From positions 234,798 to 298,797 of the forward strand of contig NZ_JADIJK010000002.1 in the NCBI RefSeq assembly GCF_017355205.1: DNA of 64,000 bases, in the 5' to 3' direction. The stretch is from Bacillus sp. SD088 (GTDB lineage Bacteria > Bacillota > Bacilli > Bacillales > Bacillaceae_C). The position numbers and the translations under genes are program-made. The notes under the pieces were generated by a model. It did no database searches. It saw only the letters and a program-made list of their open reading frames with translations, and was not told where the DNA came from. This document shows positions 27,351 to 36,553 of this stretch, piece by piece (positions within the stretch are counted from its first letter, which is position 1; the number at the start of each line of letters is the position of its first letter).

Positions 27351-29669
27351 ATGGACAACATAGGTACTTTACAATCGACATTTACTTTTCAAAAGATTGA
27401 TGGAAAAATGATTCCTTTCCAGAACGGAATACCTTATCCATCATTTGAACCACAACAACGACAAATCTTCTCACTTTCAGGAAAATGGCAAAAGCAACGT
27501 TTTGCAGCTGACCATAACTGGACCATGACCCTTCGTGATGACGATTGGATCGCTAAAACGGAAAAAGATAGTCAAGGAATTCCCACACGAGGTCTTGATG
27601 ATTCAAACTGGGAAACACATACCATTCCCTTACCTGAAAATAAATTAACAGGCAAAGCAGAAATCAATGGCGCCGAAACATATGAAAATGGTGTATGGTA
27701 TCGCAAGGTTTTTTCGCTTAATGATGAATGGAAGGAAAAAGAGATAACATTAAAATGTTTAGGCTTATCCTATGTGGGTGATTTTTGGATAAATGGTCAA
27801 TATGTTGGCTATCACGAAGGTGGATATACTCCCTTTTCCTTTGAGGTGACATCCTTCCTGCAAACAGGCGAAAATCTGATTGCGATTAGGATTGATAATC
27901 CACCTTGGACATCACGTGACGATATTGTTCCTGCTGTGAATAATGATTTCTTTAATTATACAGGGATCATCCAAGATATATTTCTGGAAGCGACCAACAG
28001 TGTTCAAGTCGTGAGAACAGATATTGTCCCAAAAGATAAAATGGGAAATGTAGATATAACAGTCATAGTAGAAAATAAAGGGAATGAGACGAGAACGCTT
28101 TCCTCTTCCTTTTCAATCTACGAAACAGACTTTACTCATACAAATTGGCTTACAGATCCAAGTGCAAAGAGCATTTGTGGACAAAAGGCAAAGGTTGAGG
28201 GATTACCCGGACAAACGATTCAATTGTCCCCTCATGAGGTGAAGGTTATTTCGTTTGAAATATCCATTCCTAACCCTAAAGTTTGGAGTATTCGAGCGCC
28301 CCATTTATATGTATTCGCGACCGAGCTTTACGAAAATGAACAGGAAATAGACTCCTTTTATACGCAATTTGGTGTTAGAAGAATTGCGACTGAAAAGGCC
28401 CATATTCATTTAAATGATGAACCGATTTTCTTAGCAGGCGTCGCAAGACATGAAGAGTGGCCTGGTTACGGCCGAACAGCTTGCTGGGATCGGATAAAAA
28501 GTGACTTTTTAAAAATTGAGAAGTTATCCGTTAATATGGTAAGAACAGCACATTATCCTAATCATATTTATACCTTTATTCTACTCGATCGCCTTGGGCT
28601 AACAGCTATGGGTGAAATTCCGCTTTGGCAATTTGAAACACATCATTATCAAATTCAGGAAGAACGCGGCATCTCTTACCAAATGTGGCGAGAAATGATC
28701 TTTTCTAACTTTAACCGCCCTTCCATTATTATGTGGAGCACGCAGAATGAATCAAAGGATGTTTCATTACGAAAAAAATACAATGAGAATTTAGTCCATG
28801 AAGTTAGAAATACGTATGATGATAAAAGGCTTATCACCCAGAGCGCTGCAGCGGATCAGCCAGGAGCACACGATGACTCAATGGAACCATTGGATGTAGC
28901 AGGCTGGACGATGTATTTTGGGATTTTCCATGGTAGTACGCCCTATGAAGGGACAAGGAATTTTATAGAAAAGGCTCATCAAAAGTGGCCAAATAAACCA
29001 ATTATCAACACAGAATATGGAATATGGAGCAACGCTGATAATAGTCTCTTACAAAAACAAGTCGAGATTTATCAACATGTCCAGCAAGCCTTATTAGAAA
29101 AGGCAACAGTAACCCCAGAGGGAATCATCAATCAAAATGGCTATGTTGCTGGTATTGATTATTGGACGGCTTTTGATTGGTATGTCAATCATAATGAGTT
29201 CTACCAAACGATGGGGATCTACCATATGGACAGGCAAACAAAAAAACCGCTATATGACGAGTTTATTAGAGATCATCAGCGATTAATCAAACAAACAAAT
29301 GGCATTGGGAAAGCTCAAGCAGATCTGTTTGAAAAAACGTTACCTGTACAAACAAAACATGCGCATCCAGGTCAGACAGACATCCAATTTGCCGATGGAC
29401 AAGATCTTCAGCCGTTTCATTATCTTATGATAAAAGTATTCGATCCGCTATCAGCGGATGGGTTTATGGTTGAATTCGCCAATCATGACGGACAAACGGC
29501 TTCCTATCAAACCTTTAACATTGAAATCAACCAAGAATTTAATGTGTTCATCCCGCTTTGGACATTACCAGCATCCATTACTTCTGATGTCCGTTCTATT
29601 CGCATTTCATATGAAGCGCAGCGACAAATAGAAGTAATTGAGTTCATAAGCGCAATGGGTGGAAAGTAA
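27351..29669 (+). CDS. GH2 family beta-glycosidase, cytoplasmic
   Basis: A 772-residue GH2 enzyme. A jelly-roll sugar-binding domain (about 90-215), an Ig-like domain (about 220-355) and a TIM barrel are followed by an extra beta domain (about 650-770). The acid/base is E467 in WSTQNES and the nucleophile E555 in NTEYG. There is no signal peptide, so it works on imported sugars. Family members are beta-galactosidases, beta-glucuronidases and beta-mannosidases; the WSTQNES form differs from the common WSxGNE, so the substrate is uncertain. The ribosome site AAAGGAG lies before the ATG. It follows the importer operon and may have its own promoter. Confidence 0.85.
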   Translation: MDNIGTLQSTFTFQKIDGKMIPFQNGIPYPSFEPQQRQIFSLSGKWQKQRFAADHNWTMTLRDDDWIAKTEKDSQGIPTRGLDDSNWETHTIPLPENKLTGKAEINGAETYENGVWYRKVFSLNDEWKEKEITLKCLGLSYVGDFWINGQYVGYHEGGYTPFSFEVTSFLQTGENLIAIRIDNPPWTSRDDIVPAVNNDFFNYTGIIQDIFLEATNSVQVVRTDIVPKDKMGNVDITVIVENKGNETRTLSSSFSIYETDFTHTNWLTDPSAKSICGQKAKVEGLPGQTIQLSPHEVKVISFEISIPNPKVWSIRAPHLYVFATELYENEQEIDSFYTQFGVRRIATEKAHIHLNDEPIFLAGVARHEEWPGYGRTACWDRIKSDFLKIEKLSVNMVRTAHYPNHIYTFILLDRLGLTAMGEIPLWQFETHHYQIQEERGISYQMWREMIFSNFNRPSIIMWSTQNESKDVSLRKKYNENLVHEVRNTYDDKRLITQSAAADQPGAHDDSMEPLDVAGWTMYFGIFHGSTPYEGTRNFIEKAHQKWPNKPIINTEYGIWSNADNSLLQKQVEIYQHVQQALLEKATVTPEGIINQNGYVAGIDYWTAFDWYVNHNEFYQTMGIYHMDRQTKKPLYDEFIRDHQRLIKQTNGIGKAQADLFEKTLPVQTKHAHPGQTDIQFADGQDLQPFHYLMIKVFDPLSADGFMVEFANHDGQTASYQTFNIEINQEFNVFIPLWTLPASITSDVRSIRISYEAQRQIEVIEFISAMGGK

Positions 29670-29835
29670 TATTTACAAATCCATGAATAGGAATGATTAT
29701 CCGTATTCCTATTCATGGCAATTTATCGTATATTGAAATAACGGACTTCTTGCGCCTACTAGATTCCGAACTTTTAAACTTCTTTGTTTTTTCTGAAGTC
29801 TCTATAATCCAAAATATATTTCAGAGGAGAACATT

Positions 29836-32800
29836 ATGTCAAAACTTATATTTATGTCCATTGTTTCCATTGCTATTATCTTTGTAGCCATTGGTTTAGG
29901 AAAAACTGCAAATATACAAGCAAAAGAACCTACAAAAATATCCTTTCAAGACTTTGAAGAGCAAGAAGTGAACTTTTCCGTAACAAACAATGTAAAGGGA
30001 TCACTAACAGATGAAGAGGCATTTGCAGGGAAGCAATCCTTAAAATACGAAGTTGAGGCAAGTGGTGATCCAACCAGAGAAAATGGAAGTATTAGTTTTA
30101 CAGCTAGTGAGAAAGCAGTCGATGCGTCGGAAAGTGACTATCTTATTTTTCATATAAAAGATACCCAAGGATCCAATACTTTAAAAGTATCCCTGACGGA
30201 TAGTAGTGGAAAAGCTTCTAATTTTGAATGGCAGTCAGTAAGTACAGAAAAAGATAAGTGGATTCAATATCATGTTCCACTGGATAGCATTAGAGGAATT
30301 GATCAATCAAATATTACAGACATTCGCATTGGTCAATGGAATGAAGGCGTTTATTACATTGATGATGTTTACTTTACAGATTCCCTCCCGCCTACACCTC
30401 CAGCAAGTCCAGAAACCAATCATCCTAGTGGAGAATATCATGGATCTGTCAGAATAGAGTTAAAGTCTAAGGCTGGAAAGCTACCGATCTATTATACAGT
30501 AGATGGAACACAACCAGATAAAACCTCACAACAATATACCCGGCCATTGATGATCACAAATGATTCTACCATCACCGCTGTTACATATGATCCAGATCAT
30601 GATTTGTATAGTGACTACAGTATATTTGAATATACGATTCTTGATAAAAAGGAAATCATGGAACCTAGTTTTTCCCCGGCAAGTGGGACTTATTTTAACA
30701 ATCAAAGTATTTCGCTTGCGACCCCAACGGAAGGTGCAACCATTTATTATACTCTTGATGGAAGCACACCAACAAAAGAAGCAAATAAGTATACTGAACC
30801 TATAGATTTAACAGAGGACACGATTATCAAAGCGATTGCTGTAAAAGATGACTATCAAAGTGAAGAGATGACGAGTGAATATAAGATTACCAATGCTTCG
30901 TCGCCTTTTCTAAAAGCAGATGGGAAAATATTGCGTAACAACTTTGGTGCTGGAGAGCAAGTAACACTTCGCGGGACAAATGTAGGTGGTTGGTTAGTGA
31001 TGGAAGAATGGATGACTCCAATCCATTCACCTGATCAAAAAACAACCATAGAAACATTAACCAATCGATTTGGTTCAGATAAAGCCTGGGAGCTTATTAA
31101 TCTTTATCAAGATCATTATTGGCAGGAATCCGACTTTGATCAAGTAAAAAAGGAAGGGATGAATGTATTACGCCTGCCATTTACTTATTTTGATATGCTG
31201 AATGATGATGGAAGCTTAAAAAGCACTGCATTTGATCGATTAGATTGGTTCATTGCAGAAGCCGAAAAAAGGGAACTATATGTGATATTAGACCTGCATG
31301 GTGCCCCTGGCTCACAAAATGGGAAAGACCATTCAGGTGATACGAGTCATCCTGATGGAGGAAACTTATATGGTCATGAAGAAAATGTGCAGAAAACGAT
31401 CTTTTTGTGGGAAAAAGTAGCGGAAAGATATAAAGATCGTGAATGGGTTGCCGGCTATGATGTACTTAATGAACCTGAGGGTGCACACGGTAATGAGCAG
31501 TTTGAATTCTATGATCAACTTTATCAAGCGATTCGCGCCGTTGACCAAAATCATGTCCTCTATTTTGAAGCGATCTGGGATCCGCATGACCTTCCAAATC
31601 CAGAAGTCTATCAATGGGAAAATGTGGCCTATTCCTACCATTTTTATGGATGGGATGATACGGACGGCTTTTTATATCAAAAGGATTTTACAAATTCGAA
31701 AGTCCGATTGGTCAATGAAATGACAAATTATAATGTACCTTTATTAGTTGGCGAGTTCACCTTATTTAACAATATTCAAAGCTGGGATTACGCATTAAAT
31801 ATCTATGAGGAACAGCAATGGAACTATACAACATGGGCCTATAAAGCAACTGGTCTCGGCAGTAGTTGGGGGCTCTATACTGGTGAGCCGCAGAAAGTCG
31901 ATATCAATCAGGATAGTGAAAATGAAATAAGGGGAAAATGGAGCAAGGTAGGAACAGATACATCCTATGTTCGAAATGATTATATAGCTGATACATTACG
32001 GAATTACTCCAATCCTTCAGCAAGAGTTTCAGATGAAAGAACGCTTATTACTGACTTTGAAGACCTTGATCGAGATATACGCTTTGCCACTGGAAAATAT
32101 GCAAAGGCTTCATTAGACTTTGAAAACAAATCAAGTGGAGATGCATCCGTTCAATTGATTGTCGAGAATGATTCAGATTTGAAAGAACAATATGTAGGGA
32201 TTAAGGCGGCGAAAAATCAGGTATGGAATATAGCCGACAAGGAAGGCGCCTTTCCTAAATATCTTGTTTTTGATATATATAATGGGACAAATGATCCGCA
32301 AACAGCCCATATTACATTGATTGATCAAAAAGGAAATGAAGCAAGTGCATGGACACATCTTGATACCCCCGCTCTCGCAACAGCTTGGTCAAAAATACCT
32401 TTGCTTTTAACATCTGTAGAAGGCGATATCGATAAAGAAGCAATTGTTGAAATTAGAATCGCTATGGAGAAAACTGGCGTCTATAATATAGATAATATCT
32501 TCATTGGGCAATCATTTGCTAATGAGTTACCAGAAGCTTCTACGGTAGTCCCAGAACCAGATGAAGATGATCCAACAGAGGGAAATCCAAATAATGAAGG
32601 AGAAGATCCGATAGGCAAGGATCCAGATGATGGAGGAAAAGATCCTGATGGTCAAAAGCCCGATGATCCGGCCCCTGATAAGGATCTTCCTGGTCGAAAT
32701 GACGATAAACCAAAGGATAAAGACAAGCAAGATGTAAATAATGGCAAGCATGACACAAACATTGATCCTAAAAAGGACAGCAAAAAGGGATTACCCAATA

Positions 32801-32892
32801 CAGCCACGAATATCTATAACTATCTACTCATTGGCATTGCGTGCATGGTATTAGGCGGCCTATTTTACTTTAAATTTAGAAAGCTCTCATAG
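29836..32892 (+). CDS. sortase-anchored multidomain GH5 glucanase
   Basis: 1018 residues. A signal peptide (1-30) is followed by a CBM-like beta domain (about 35-185), two chitobiase-C-terminal-like domains (about 195-268 and 275-350, each with IYYT(V/L)DGxxP), a GH5 barrel (about 360-715), a second CBM-like domain (about 735-895), an acidic Asp/Pro-rich linker and a sorting signal LPNTA (986-990), hydrophobic helix and basic tail. Catalytic residues are E546 (LNEP) and E640 (VGEF). The barrel start LRGTNVGGWLVMEEWMTP resembles exo-beta-1,3-glucanases. It should degrade beta-glucan at the cell wall and feed the importer upstream. No sortase gene lies in the window. Confidence 0.88.
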   Translation: MSKLIFMSIVSIAIIFVAIGLGKTANIQAKEPTKISFQDFEEQEVNFSVTNNVKGSLTDEEAFAGKQSLKYEVEASGDPTRENGSISFTASEKAVDASESDYLIFHIKDTQGSNTLKVSLTDSSGKASNFEWQSVSTEKDKWIQYHVPLDSIRGIDQSNITDIRIGQWNEGVYYIDDVYFTDSLPPTPPASPETNHPSGEYHGSVRIELKSKAGKLPIYYTVDGTQPDKTSQQYTRPLMITNDSTITAVTYDPDHDLYSDYSIFEYTILDKKEIMEPSFSPASGTYFNNQSISLATPTEGATIYYTLDGSTPTKEANKYTEPIDLTEDTIIKAIAVKDDYQSEEMTSEYKITNASSPFLKADGKILRNNFGAGEQVTLRGTNVGGWLVMEEWMTPIHSPDQKTTIETLTNRFGSDKAWELINLYQDHYWQESDFDQVKKEGMNVLRLPFTYFDMLNDDGSLKSTAFDRLDWFIAEAEKRELYVILDLHGAPGSQNGKDHSGDTSHPDGGNLYGHEENVQKTIFLWEKVAERYKDREWVAGYDVLNEPEGAHGNEQFEFYDQLYQAIRAVDQNHVLYFEAIWDPHDLPNPEVYQWENVAYSYHFYGWDDTDGFLYQKDFTNSKVRLVNEMTNYNVPLLVGEFTLFNNIQSWDYALNIYEEQQWNYTTWAYKATGLGSSWGLYTGEPQKVDINQDSENEIRGKWSKVGTDTSYVRNDYIADTLRNYSNPSARVSDERTLITDFEDLDRDIRFATGKYAKASLDFENKSSGDASVQLIVENDSDLKEQYVGIKAAKNQVWNIADKEGAFPKYLVFDIYNGTNDPQTAHITLIDQKGNEASAWTHLDTPALATAWSKIPLLLTSVEGDIDKEAIVEIRIAMEKTGVYNIDNIFIGQSFANELPEASTVVPEPDEDDPTEGNPNNEGEDPIGKDPDDGGKDPDGQKPDDPAPDKDLPGRNDDKPKDKDKQDVNNGKHDTNIDPKKDSKKGLPNTATNIYNYLLIGIACMVLGGLFYFKFRKLS

Positions 32893-32924
32893 GTTTCTAT
32901 CTATTATAAGTTACAAGGCTAATA

Positions 32925-33226
32925 AAGAGGCTGGGACATAACTAAAATGTTAAGCTCCAAAGACGAACAATGTATTACCTTAGCGAAGGAAATATACGTA
33001 GACTCCTGCTAGAAGTGAGAGTCCGGCAAGAGCCCGGAAGGCGAATGAGGATCAAAGGCTAAGTACGCGCCGTCCTGGCGCAACGCCTTCGTGACCTACA
33101 TCCTGTAGGCCTAAGGAGGCTTGCCACTCGCCTGCGGAAAGCAAAGTATATTTCCGGAGCGGGGGTATATGCACCCTATTCGTTCGGTTTTTTCTTCGGT
33201 GAAAATACCTATGTCCCAGCCTCTTC
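32925..33226. repeat. long dispersed repeat with GGGACA ends, copy 2
   Basis: The ends AAGAGGCTGGGACA and TGTCCCAGCCTCTT form 14-base terminal inverted repeats. The body is the inverted counterpart of 12737-12970, with an extra GC-rich block (about 33045-33115) that contains two small hairpins (CGCCGTCCTGGCG and CTACATCCTGTAG). It fills the 343-base gap between the GH5 and ureohydrolase genes. Confidence 0.78.
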
Positions 33227-33235
33227 AAATAAAAA

Positions 33236-34210
33236 TTATTTCGATGAATGAAGCTGCTTTTCTCTTATGATGAAATTAATAAAATCAATAATGAGTCTTG
33301 CTGCAATCTGGGAGGTTACGCCGGCTGGATCATATAAAGGATTTACCTCTACTAAATCAAAACCAATAATTTGCCCTTTTTTTGCCACAATCTCTAAAAT
33401 TTCACTAACTTCGTCGTAATAAAATCCGCCAGGTGAAGGTGAACCGGCGCCAGGTGCGACAGAAGCATCCAAGCCATCAATATCGATTGTAACATAATAT
33501 TTTTCACCATCCGGCATATCTTTTAACGCCTCTTCAATTCCTATTTTTCTGATTTGTTTTGGTGATAAAATCGTACTTCCATATGCACGCGCATCATCAA
33601 AGTCTTCTTTTTGGCTGCTTCCAACCCCTCTTATTCCAAGTTGTGCCATTCTATTTATATGCTTCATTTCAGACATTCTGCGCATCGGGTTACTTAACGT
33701 AAAGCGTTGACCAGAAGCATCTTTTAACCAGTCTAAATGGGCATCAATTTGGACAACATTCACTTTTTCTTCACTTTCTAAAGCAAAAGCAACAGGGTTT
33801 GTAATGGAATGATCCCCGCCTAAAACAATAGGAATGGACCCTTTGGAAATAATTTTTCTAATCGCTTCCTCGGTATTTTCGTGACTTTGCTCTACGTCCC
33901 CATTAATAATGGAAACATCGCCACAGTCAACAATTTTCCATCCATCATGATTGTAAACAATATCTTTTTCGTGATCATACCCTGAACCGAATGCATATAA
34001 AGAGGATTGCTCACGAATGGATCTTGGTCCCATACGAGCTCCTGATCGCCATGCAGTCGTCATATCATTTGGAACACCGATAATGGCAAAATCAGCATCT
34101 AATTCATCTAAATTCGTACAGATTGGATACTTTCTAAATGAAGTAATACCGGTAAAAGGCATATCAAGTTTTACTCTTTTGTAATCTGGTTTTTTTGCAT
34201 ATTTACTCAT
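33236..34210 (-). CDS. ureohydrolase (agmatinase/arginase family)
   Basis: A 324-residue dimetal hydrolase. Metal ligands are visible as H134 (GGDHS), D156, H158 and D160 (DAHLD) and D243 and D245 (DIDGLD). The SPSPGGF loop is also present. Family members release urea from agmatine, arginine, guanidinobutyrate or similar guanidino compounds; the sequence is closest to the agmatinase branch but the substrate loop is not diagnostic. It follows a YkvI-type membrane protein gene by nine bases, and a divergent Lrp-type regulator lies beyond that. The set suggests uptake and breakdown of an amine or amino acid as nitrogen source. The ribosome site is AGGGGAAA. Confidence 0.8.
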   Translation of the reverse strand: MSKYAKKPDYKRVKLDMPFTGITSFRKYPICTNLDELDADFAIIGVPNDMTTAWRSGARMGPRSIREQSSLYAFGSGYDHEKDIVYNHDGWKIVDCGDVSIINGDVEQSHENTEEAIRKIISKGSIPIVLGGDHSITNPVAFALESEEKVNVVQIDAHLDWLKDASGQRFTLSNPMRRMSEMKHINRMAQLGIRGVGSSQKEDFDDARAYGSTILSPKQIRKIGIEEALKDMPDGEKYYVTIDIDGLDASVAPGAGSPSPGGFYYDEVSEILEIVAKKGQIIGFDLVEVNPLYDPAGVTSQIAARLIIDFINFIIREKQLHSSK

Positions 34211-34219
34211 GTTTTCCCC

Positions 34220-35323
34220 TCATTTTTTAAATTTTTTACTTACATCTACTATATTAGAAGTGACTTCCATTTTTCCCTTATTAATAAATTGGCGATAAAG
34301 CATCCCCACCATTAATATCAATCCGATATATCCTACAATCGGATAAACGAGATCGATAATTTTAGCGAATGGAAATAATCCGCCAAAAAAGCCAAGTATC
34401 GTTAAGGCAATTACGATGATTCTATATTTAAATGTACTCCCTTTTGAAAATTGTATAGCAACAGTCCATAGCATTCCTACTGCTGTCGTATAAATAGCGA
34501 TGAGTAAAATAATAGAAAATATAAATGCTATAGCTGGACTAATTTGACTTGCTAAAAATAATGTTGGGATATCTTTTGTGTGAAGTTGTTCAATGTTTGA
34601 TAGGGTTCCTATATAGATTGCAAAGACACCTGTCAACATGATTAAGCCGCCTAGGATACCACCAATGATCACATTTTTTCTTCTAGATTCTTCTTTACCT
34701 AGATTCGCCAAGAACGGAAGGGCTACGAGTAAAACGAATGAAGAATATACAAAGCCAGCTTGCCACCATGAATTAGTAGCCTTTGATAAGTTGAGCTCCT
34801 TAATAACTTCCTCCGCCTGTGAAAATCCTGCTGAATCAAAATTTCCCGCTCCTACAATAACTGCAAAAATAATGATTATCGGCCCTGCAATTCCTAAGAT
34901 TTTGATAATGGTTTCTAACCGTAATAATGCTGTAATTAAAACTAAGATTGCCATAATTGCTCGACCGGTGACAATTCCCGTACCGAAATACTCAGAAACA
35001 GTTGCCCCTGCCCCCGAAATCATCACAACAAAAACGACTAGTATAAACAATTGTGCGAACCAATAAAAGAATATGCCAAGATATTTTCCACAAAAATAAA
35101 TAAAAACATCTTTTGAGTCGTCAGCCTTTAAACGGCTTCCTACTTCCATGGCATATGCCCCGAACCACATATGCAAAACGGCCGCAATAATAATAGCACC
35201 AATACCAAGGTAGCCAAAGGACGCGAAAAATTGCAAAATTTCTTGTCCTGTTGCCGTTCCAGCCCCTAGGATAAATGATACAAAGGCTCCTGCTAAGACA
35301 ATTATTTTAAAAGTATGATTCAT
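34220..35323 (-). CDS. YkvI-family multispanning membrane protein, putative transporter
   Basis: About 367 residues with ten or so membrane helices. The N-terminal ILGAGTATGQEILQFFASFG motif and the fold resemble the YkvI family of the amino acid/polyamine (APC/LeuT-like) superfamily. The ATG at 35323 is chosen because AAGAGGTT lies four bases upstream; the frame is open further 5' but that part is poorly conserved-looking and lacks a ribosome site. It is in an operon with the ureohydrolase, so its likely cargo is the guanidino substrate of that enzyme. That is inference; YkvI has no assigned substrate to my knowledge. Confidence 0.7.
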   Translation of the reverse strand: MNHTFKIIVLAGAFVSFILGAGTATGQEILQFFASFGYLGIGAIIIAAVLHMWFGAYAMEVGSRLKADDSKDVFIYFCGKYLGIFFYWFAQLFILVVFVVMISGAGATVSEYFGTGIVTGRAIMAILVLITALLRLETIIKILGIAGPIIIIFAVIVGAGNFDSAGFSQAEEVIKELNLSKATNSWWQAGFVYSSFVLLVALPFLANLGKEESRRKNVIIGGILGGLIMLTGVFAIYIGTLSNIEQLHTKDIPTLFLASQISPAIAFIFSIILLIAIYTTAVGMLWTVAIQFSKGSTFKYRIIVIALTILGFFGGLFPFAKIIDLVYPIVGYIGLILMVGMLYRQFINKGKMEVTSNIVDVSKKFKK

Positions 35324-35559
35324 GATAACCTCTTTTCTATTTTCATTTAAAAATTTAATCCTTCTATTTCGACACAACGGAATCACAAAGCTTACATAGT
35401 TCATGAATTTTTATTCTTCAAACAATTTATATGTGATTACAATCATAGTATATTTAGAGGAGGAATTACATACCAAAAAGGAGGTTTTTATTCACATATT
35501 CGTTGCATTCGAACAAAAGAAACAAAAATACTTTACACTTTGAAGGTGGTTGTGATTAG

Positions 35560-35994
35560 ATGGATCAAGTAGATATTAATATGATTGAACTATTACAAAT
35601 GGATGGACGTATCTCTATAAGTGATTTATCGAAAAAATTAGCGCTTAGTCGTCCAAGTGTCTCGGAACGTTTGAAAAGACTCCAAGAAAAGGGGGTCATT
35701 GGTGGCTTTTTTGCCCTCGTTCCTCCTGAAGCCGTTGGAAAGAAGTTATTGGTTATGATCGAATTAAGTGATCTCCGCGTATCTCAGGAGGAATTTGAAC
35801 AAATGATAACGAGTGAGTCGGACGTGATCGAATGCCATCGGGCCACAGGACATGTTTATTACTATATTAAAGCAGCATTAAAGGGAACGGATGAACTGAC
35901 ACGATTAATCGAAAATTTAATCCCTTTTGGAAATACTAGAACTGCTATCTTGTTGGGCTCTCCTGTTGATAGACGAGTGATATTACCTGACTAA
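35560..35994 (+). CDS. Lrp/AsnC-family transcriptional regulator
   Basis: A 144-residue regulator with an N-terminal winged helix (ISISDLSKKLALSRPSVSERL) and a C-terminal RAM ligand-binding domain (ECHRATGHVYYYIKA). It is divergent from the ykvI/ureohydrolase pair with a 236-base spacer and probably controls it in response to an amino acid. The ribosome site GAAGGTGGT precedes the ATG. No clear Lrp box was picked out by eye in the spacer. Confidence 0.88.
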   Translation: MDQVDINMIELLQMDGRISISDLSKKLALSRPSVSERLKRLQEKGVIGGFFALVPPEAVGKKLLVMIELSDLRVSQEEFEQMITSESDVIECHRATGHVYYYIKAALKGTDELTRLIENLIPFGNTRTAILLGSPVDRRVILPD

Positions 35995-36003
35995 AGAATG
36001 CCA

Positions 36004-36025
36004 CCCCGTTTATTTTTCAACGGGG
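36004..36025. terminator. short stem-loop after the Lrp gene
   Basis: CCCCGTT and AACGGGG form a 7-bp stem with an 8-base loop right after the stop. No T run follows on the plus strand, so it may be a weak terminator. Confidence 0.45.
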
Positions 36026-36200
36026 CTAAAATAAGTATTTAACCAGCTGGATGCATAAAAAACATGCTCAGACTACTTCTAACGACCTTGTTTATGAATT
36101 ACGCTCCTAAATATTTCTGGATAGTCGGATAAAAGTGTGGAAAATCAATAGGATCAAAATTGCTCATGGACCTTCATTCTAGATTTCCACACTTTCTCCT

Positions 36201-36488
36201 TTAGTAAAGTAATAGGGCTAAGTATAGACCGAATAATGTGTTAAATAGAATGGGAATCGTTAATACAATCCCTGTTTTAAAATAGGTTCCCCATGAGATT
36301 TTAACCCCTTTTTGAGACAAAACATGGAGCCATACTAAGGTAGCTAATGAGCCGATTGCTAGATGTAATTTTTTATATTCTTTCCATGCAAAAGATGATT
36401 CGGGGAAATTAGAAATGACTGATAGTTCCTCTAAAAAGATTCCCTTTCTTTTAATACTACAAGAGGTCGCAGCTGTGACTTCCTTCAA
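36201..36488 (-). pseudogene. remnant of an ArsB-type arsenite permease (C-terminus)
   Basis: From about 36356 to the stop at 36201 the frame encodes [21 protein letters not shown] followed by two hydrophobic stretches. This is the conserved C-terminal end of ArsB-type arsenite efflux permeases. The preceding 45 residues of the frame do not fit the family, and the other 350-odd residues are missing. No arsR or arsC is nearby. It is therefore a fragment, not a working pump. Confidence 0.6.
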
Positions 36489-36553
36489 TTACGGTTCCCC
36501 ATGATCTATTTTCACCAAAATGAATTGACTAGAAATTCCACAACGGACACTAT

